Assembly: GCF_017916515.1 (NCBI RefSeq)
Contig: NZ_JAFMTA010000001.1
Coordinates: forward strand, 1,054,001 to 1,118,000
DNA length: 64,000 nucleotides
Source: Naasia sp. SYSU D00948
Lineage (GTDB): Bacteria; Actinomycetota; Actinomycetes; Actinomycetales; Microbacteriaceae
Reading direction: 5' to 3'
Shown: piece after piece, positions 63,271-64,000 of the stretch
Position numbering within the stretch: position 1 is the first letter of the stretch
How the letters are laid out: every line of letters starts with the position of its first letter
Notes under the pieces: model-generated
What the model saw: only the letters and a program-made list of their open reading frames with translations
What the model was told of the DNA's origin: nothing
Databases searched by the model: none
Position numbers and translations under genes: made by a program

Positions 63271-63307
63271 CGATATATCGTTTTTCCGCGTAACGCGATA
63301 TATCGCG
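63271..63307. promoter_or_regulatory. Two CGATATATCG palindromes in a divergent promoter
   Basis: CGATATATCG lies at 63271-63280 and, extended to the 14-bp palindrome CGCGATATATCGCG, at 63294-63307; their centres are 25 bases apart. The second ends directly before the GAGGAGGGA ribosome site of the DUF4097 gene. They look like operators for a dimeric repressor, with PadR or TetR types being likely readers. Confidence 0.7.
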
Positions 63308-63321
63308 AGGAGGGAGCTTCG

Positions 63322-64000
63322 ATGGCTCAGGAGAAGTGGCTCGTCAGCGGGCCGAAGGTCCTCGACCTGCCCGTGGTCCGGTCGGTCAAGATCAGTCTCA
63401 TCGCAGGCCGCGTCGACGTCCTCGGGACGGACGAGCCGACCGCCCGGGTCGAGGTCTCCGAGGTGCACGGCCGCGACCTGCTCGTCAGCATCGACGGCGA
63501 CCACCTGGAGATCGATCACCCCCAGCTGCGCTGGGACAACCTCGTCGACGTCTTCCGGTCCGTCACGGGGAAGGCGAGCGCGACGGTCAGCGTGCTCGTG
63601 CCCCGCACCGTGTCCCTGCGACTGGCCGTCGTCAGCGCCGACGCGCTCGTGAGCGGGATGCAGACGCCGGCTCGGCTCAGCACGGCCTCGGGCAGCATCA
63701 TGCTCGACGCGAGCGCCGGCGACGTCGAGCTGAACACCGTGAGCGGTCCCCTGTCGGTGCGGGACCACCGGGGAGCGGTGGCGGCGCGCACGGTCTCCGG
63801 CGACGTGTCGGCGTCCGGCGTGCTGACCTCCTTCTCGTGTGACGGCGTGAGCGGCGACGTCTTCGTCGACGCCGCCGGCGTACCGGACAAGATCGACACG
63901 AACACGGTGAGCGGCGCCACGACGATCCGGCTCCCCGAGGGAGTCGGGGCTCGCTACACGATCAACTCGGTGAGCGGCACGGCCCAGCTCGACGACCGGG
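63322..64000 (+). CDS. DUF4097 beta-helix protein (5' part, cut by window end)
   Basis: The first 226 codons are visible and no stop is reached. There is no signal peptide or membrane segment, so it appears cytosolic. The sequence has repeated beta-strand units ending in TVSG or SVSG (VELNTVSGPLSV, AARTVSGDVSASG, FSCDGVSGDVFVD, IDTNTVSGATTIR, YTINSVSGTAQLD), the DUF4097 right-handed beta-helix pattern. Members are usually encoded beside a PadR-type regulator, which would lie just beyond the window. ATG at 63322 follows GAGGAGGGA. Confidence 0.85.
   Translation, partial: MAQEKWLVSGPKVLDLPVVRSVKISLIAGRVDVLGTDEPTARVEVSEVHGRDLLVSIDGDHLEIDHPQLRWDNLVDVFRSVTGKASATVSVLVPRTVSLRLAVVSADALVSGMQTPARLSTASGSIMLDASAGDVELNTVSGPLSVRDHRGAVAARTVSGDVSASGVLTSFSCDGVSGDVFVDAAGVPDKIDTNTVSGATTIRLPEGVGARYTINSVSGTAQLDDR

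Overview
The window is very GC-rich, coding-dense DNA of an actinobacterium. The run tilS-hpt-ftsH-folE-folP-folBK-DUF3180-PH-PH-DUF2520-panC-lysS-(small ORF)-clpC, together with many GTG/TTG starts and ATGA/GTGA stop-start overlaps, points to the family Microbacteriaceae (Clavibacter, Rathayibacter, Leifsonia relatives). That placement is inferred from gene order and protein families, because no rRNA gene is present. Carbohydrate-active genes at the left end suggest a plant- or biomass-associated lifestyle.

Layout. 1-2832 (-): a translationally coupled polysaccharide operon with a BcsA/curdlan-synthase-like GT2, an HlyD-like membrane protein and the start of a GH81-like lipoprotein. 3108-5131: an amidotransferase, a LysE exporter and an acetylesterase-like SGNH hydrolase. 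5184-9207 (-): a sugar ABC importer with a YesL-like protein, driven by a promoter lying between two LacI-type operators, followed by a glycolipid-binding-domain protein and a frameshifted GH35 beta-galactosidase. 12526-22123: a DinB2-like polymerase, a CPBP protease, a creatininase-family hydrolase, tRNA-Ser(CGA), radA, an argA-like acetyltransferase, a GH63-like glycosidase and an AraC regulator.

22285-40460: the housekeeping core, containing clpC, lysS, panC, the folate genes, ftsH, hpt and tilS, then divergently ppa, and two secreted cell-wall hydrolases (NlpC/P60 and M23) that share the same N-terminal architecture. 40623-40926: tRNA-Glu, tRNA-Asp and tRNA-Phe, closed by a strong terminator. 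41354-48427: a DUF4230-like protein, a ferredoxin with its reductase, an egghead-like GT2, an SDR with a repeat tail, and cysE-cysK. 48469-64000: membrane and repair genes (HdeD-like, CDF transporter, zinc metallopeptidase, ATP-dependent ligase, recQ, DMT transporter), an unusual lipoprotein, a DEAD-box helicase with a DR-rich repeat domain, an RND efflux pump, and a divergent DUF4097 gene cut by the window end.

Points that stand out: the putative beta-1,3-glucan operon; a Pol IV with isoleucine at the steric gate; two intergenic repeat arrays (37505-37647 and 49127-49262); a palindromic -10 shared by tilS and ppa; two CGATATATCG palindromes between the RND pump and the DUF4097 gene; and a recurring TANNNT box 6-9 bases upstream of start codons that suggests leaderless transcripts. 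No CRISPR array, prophage, insertion sequence or replication origin was seen.
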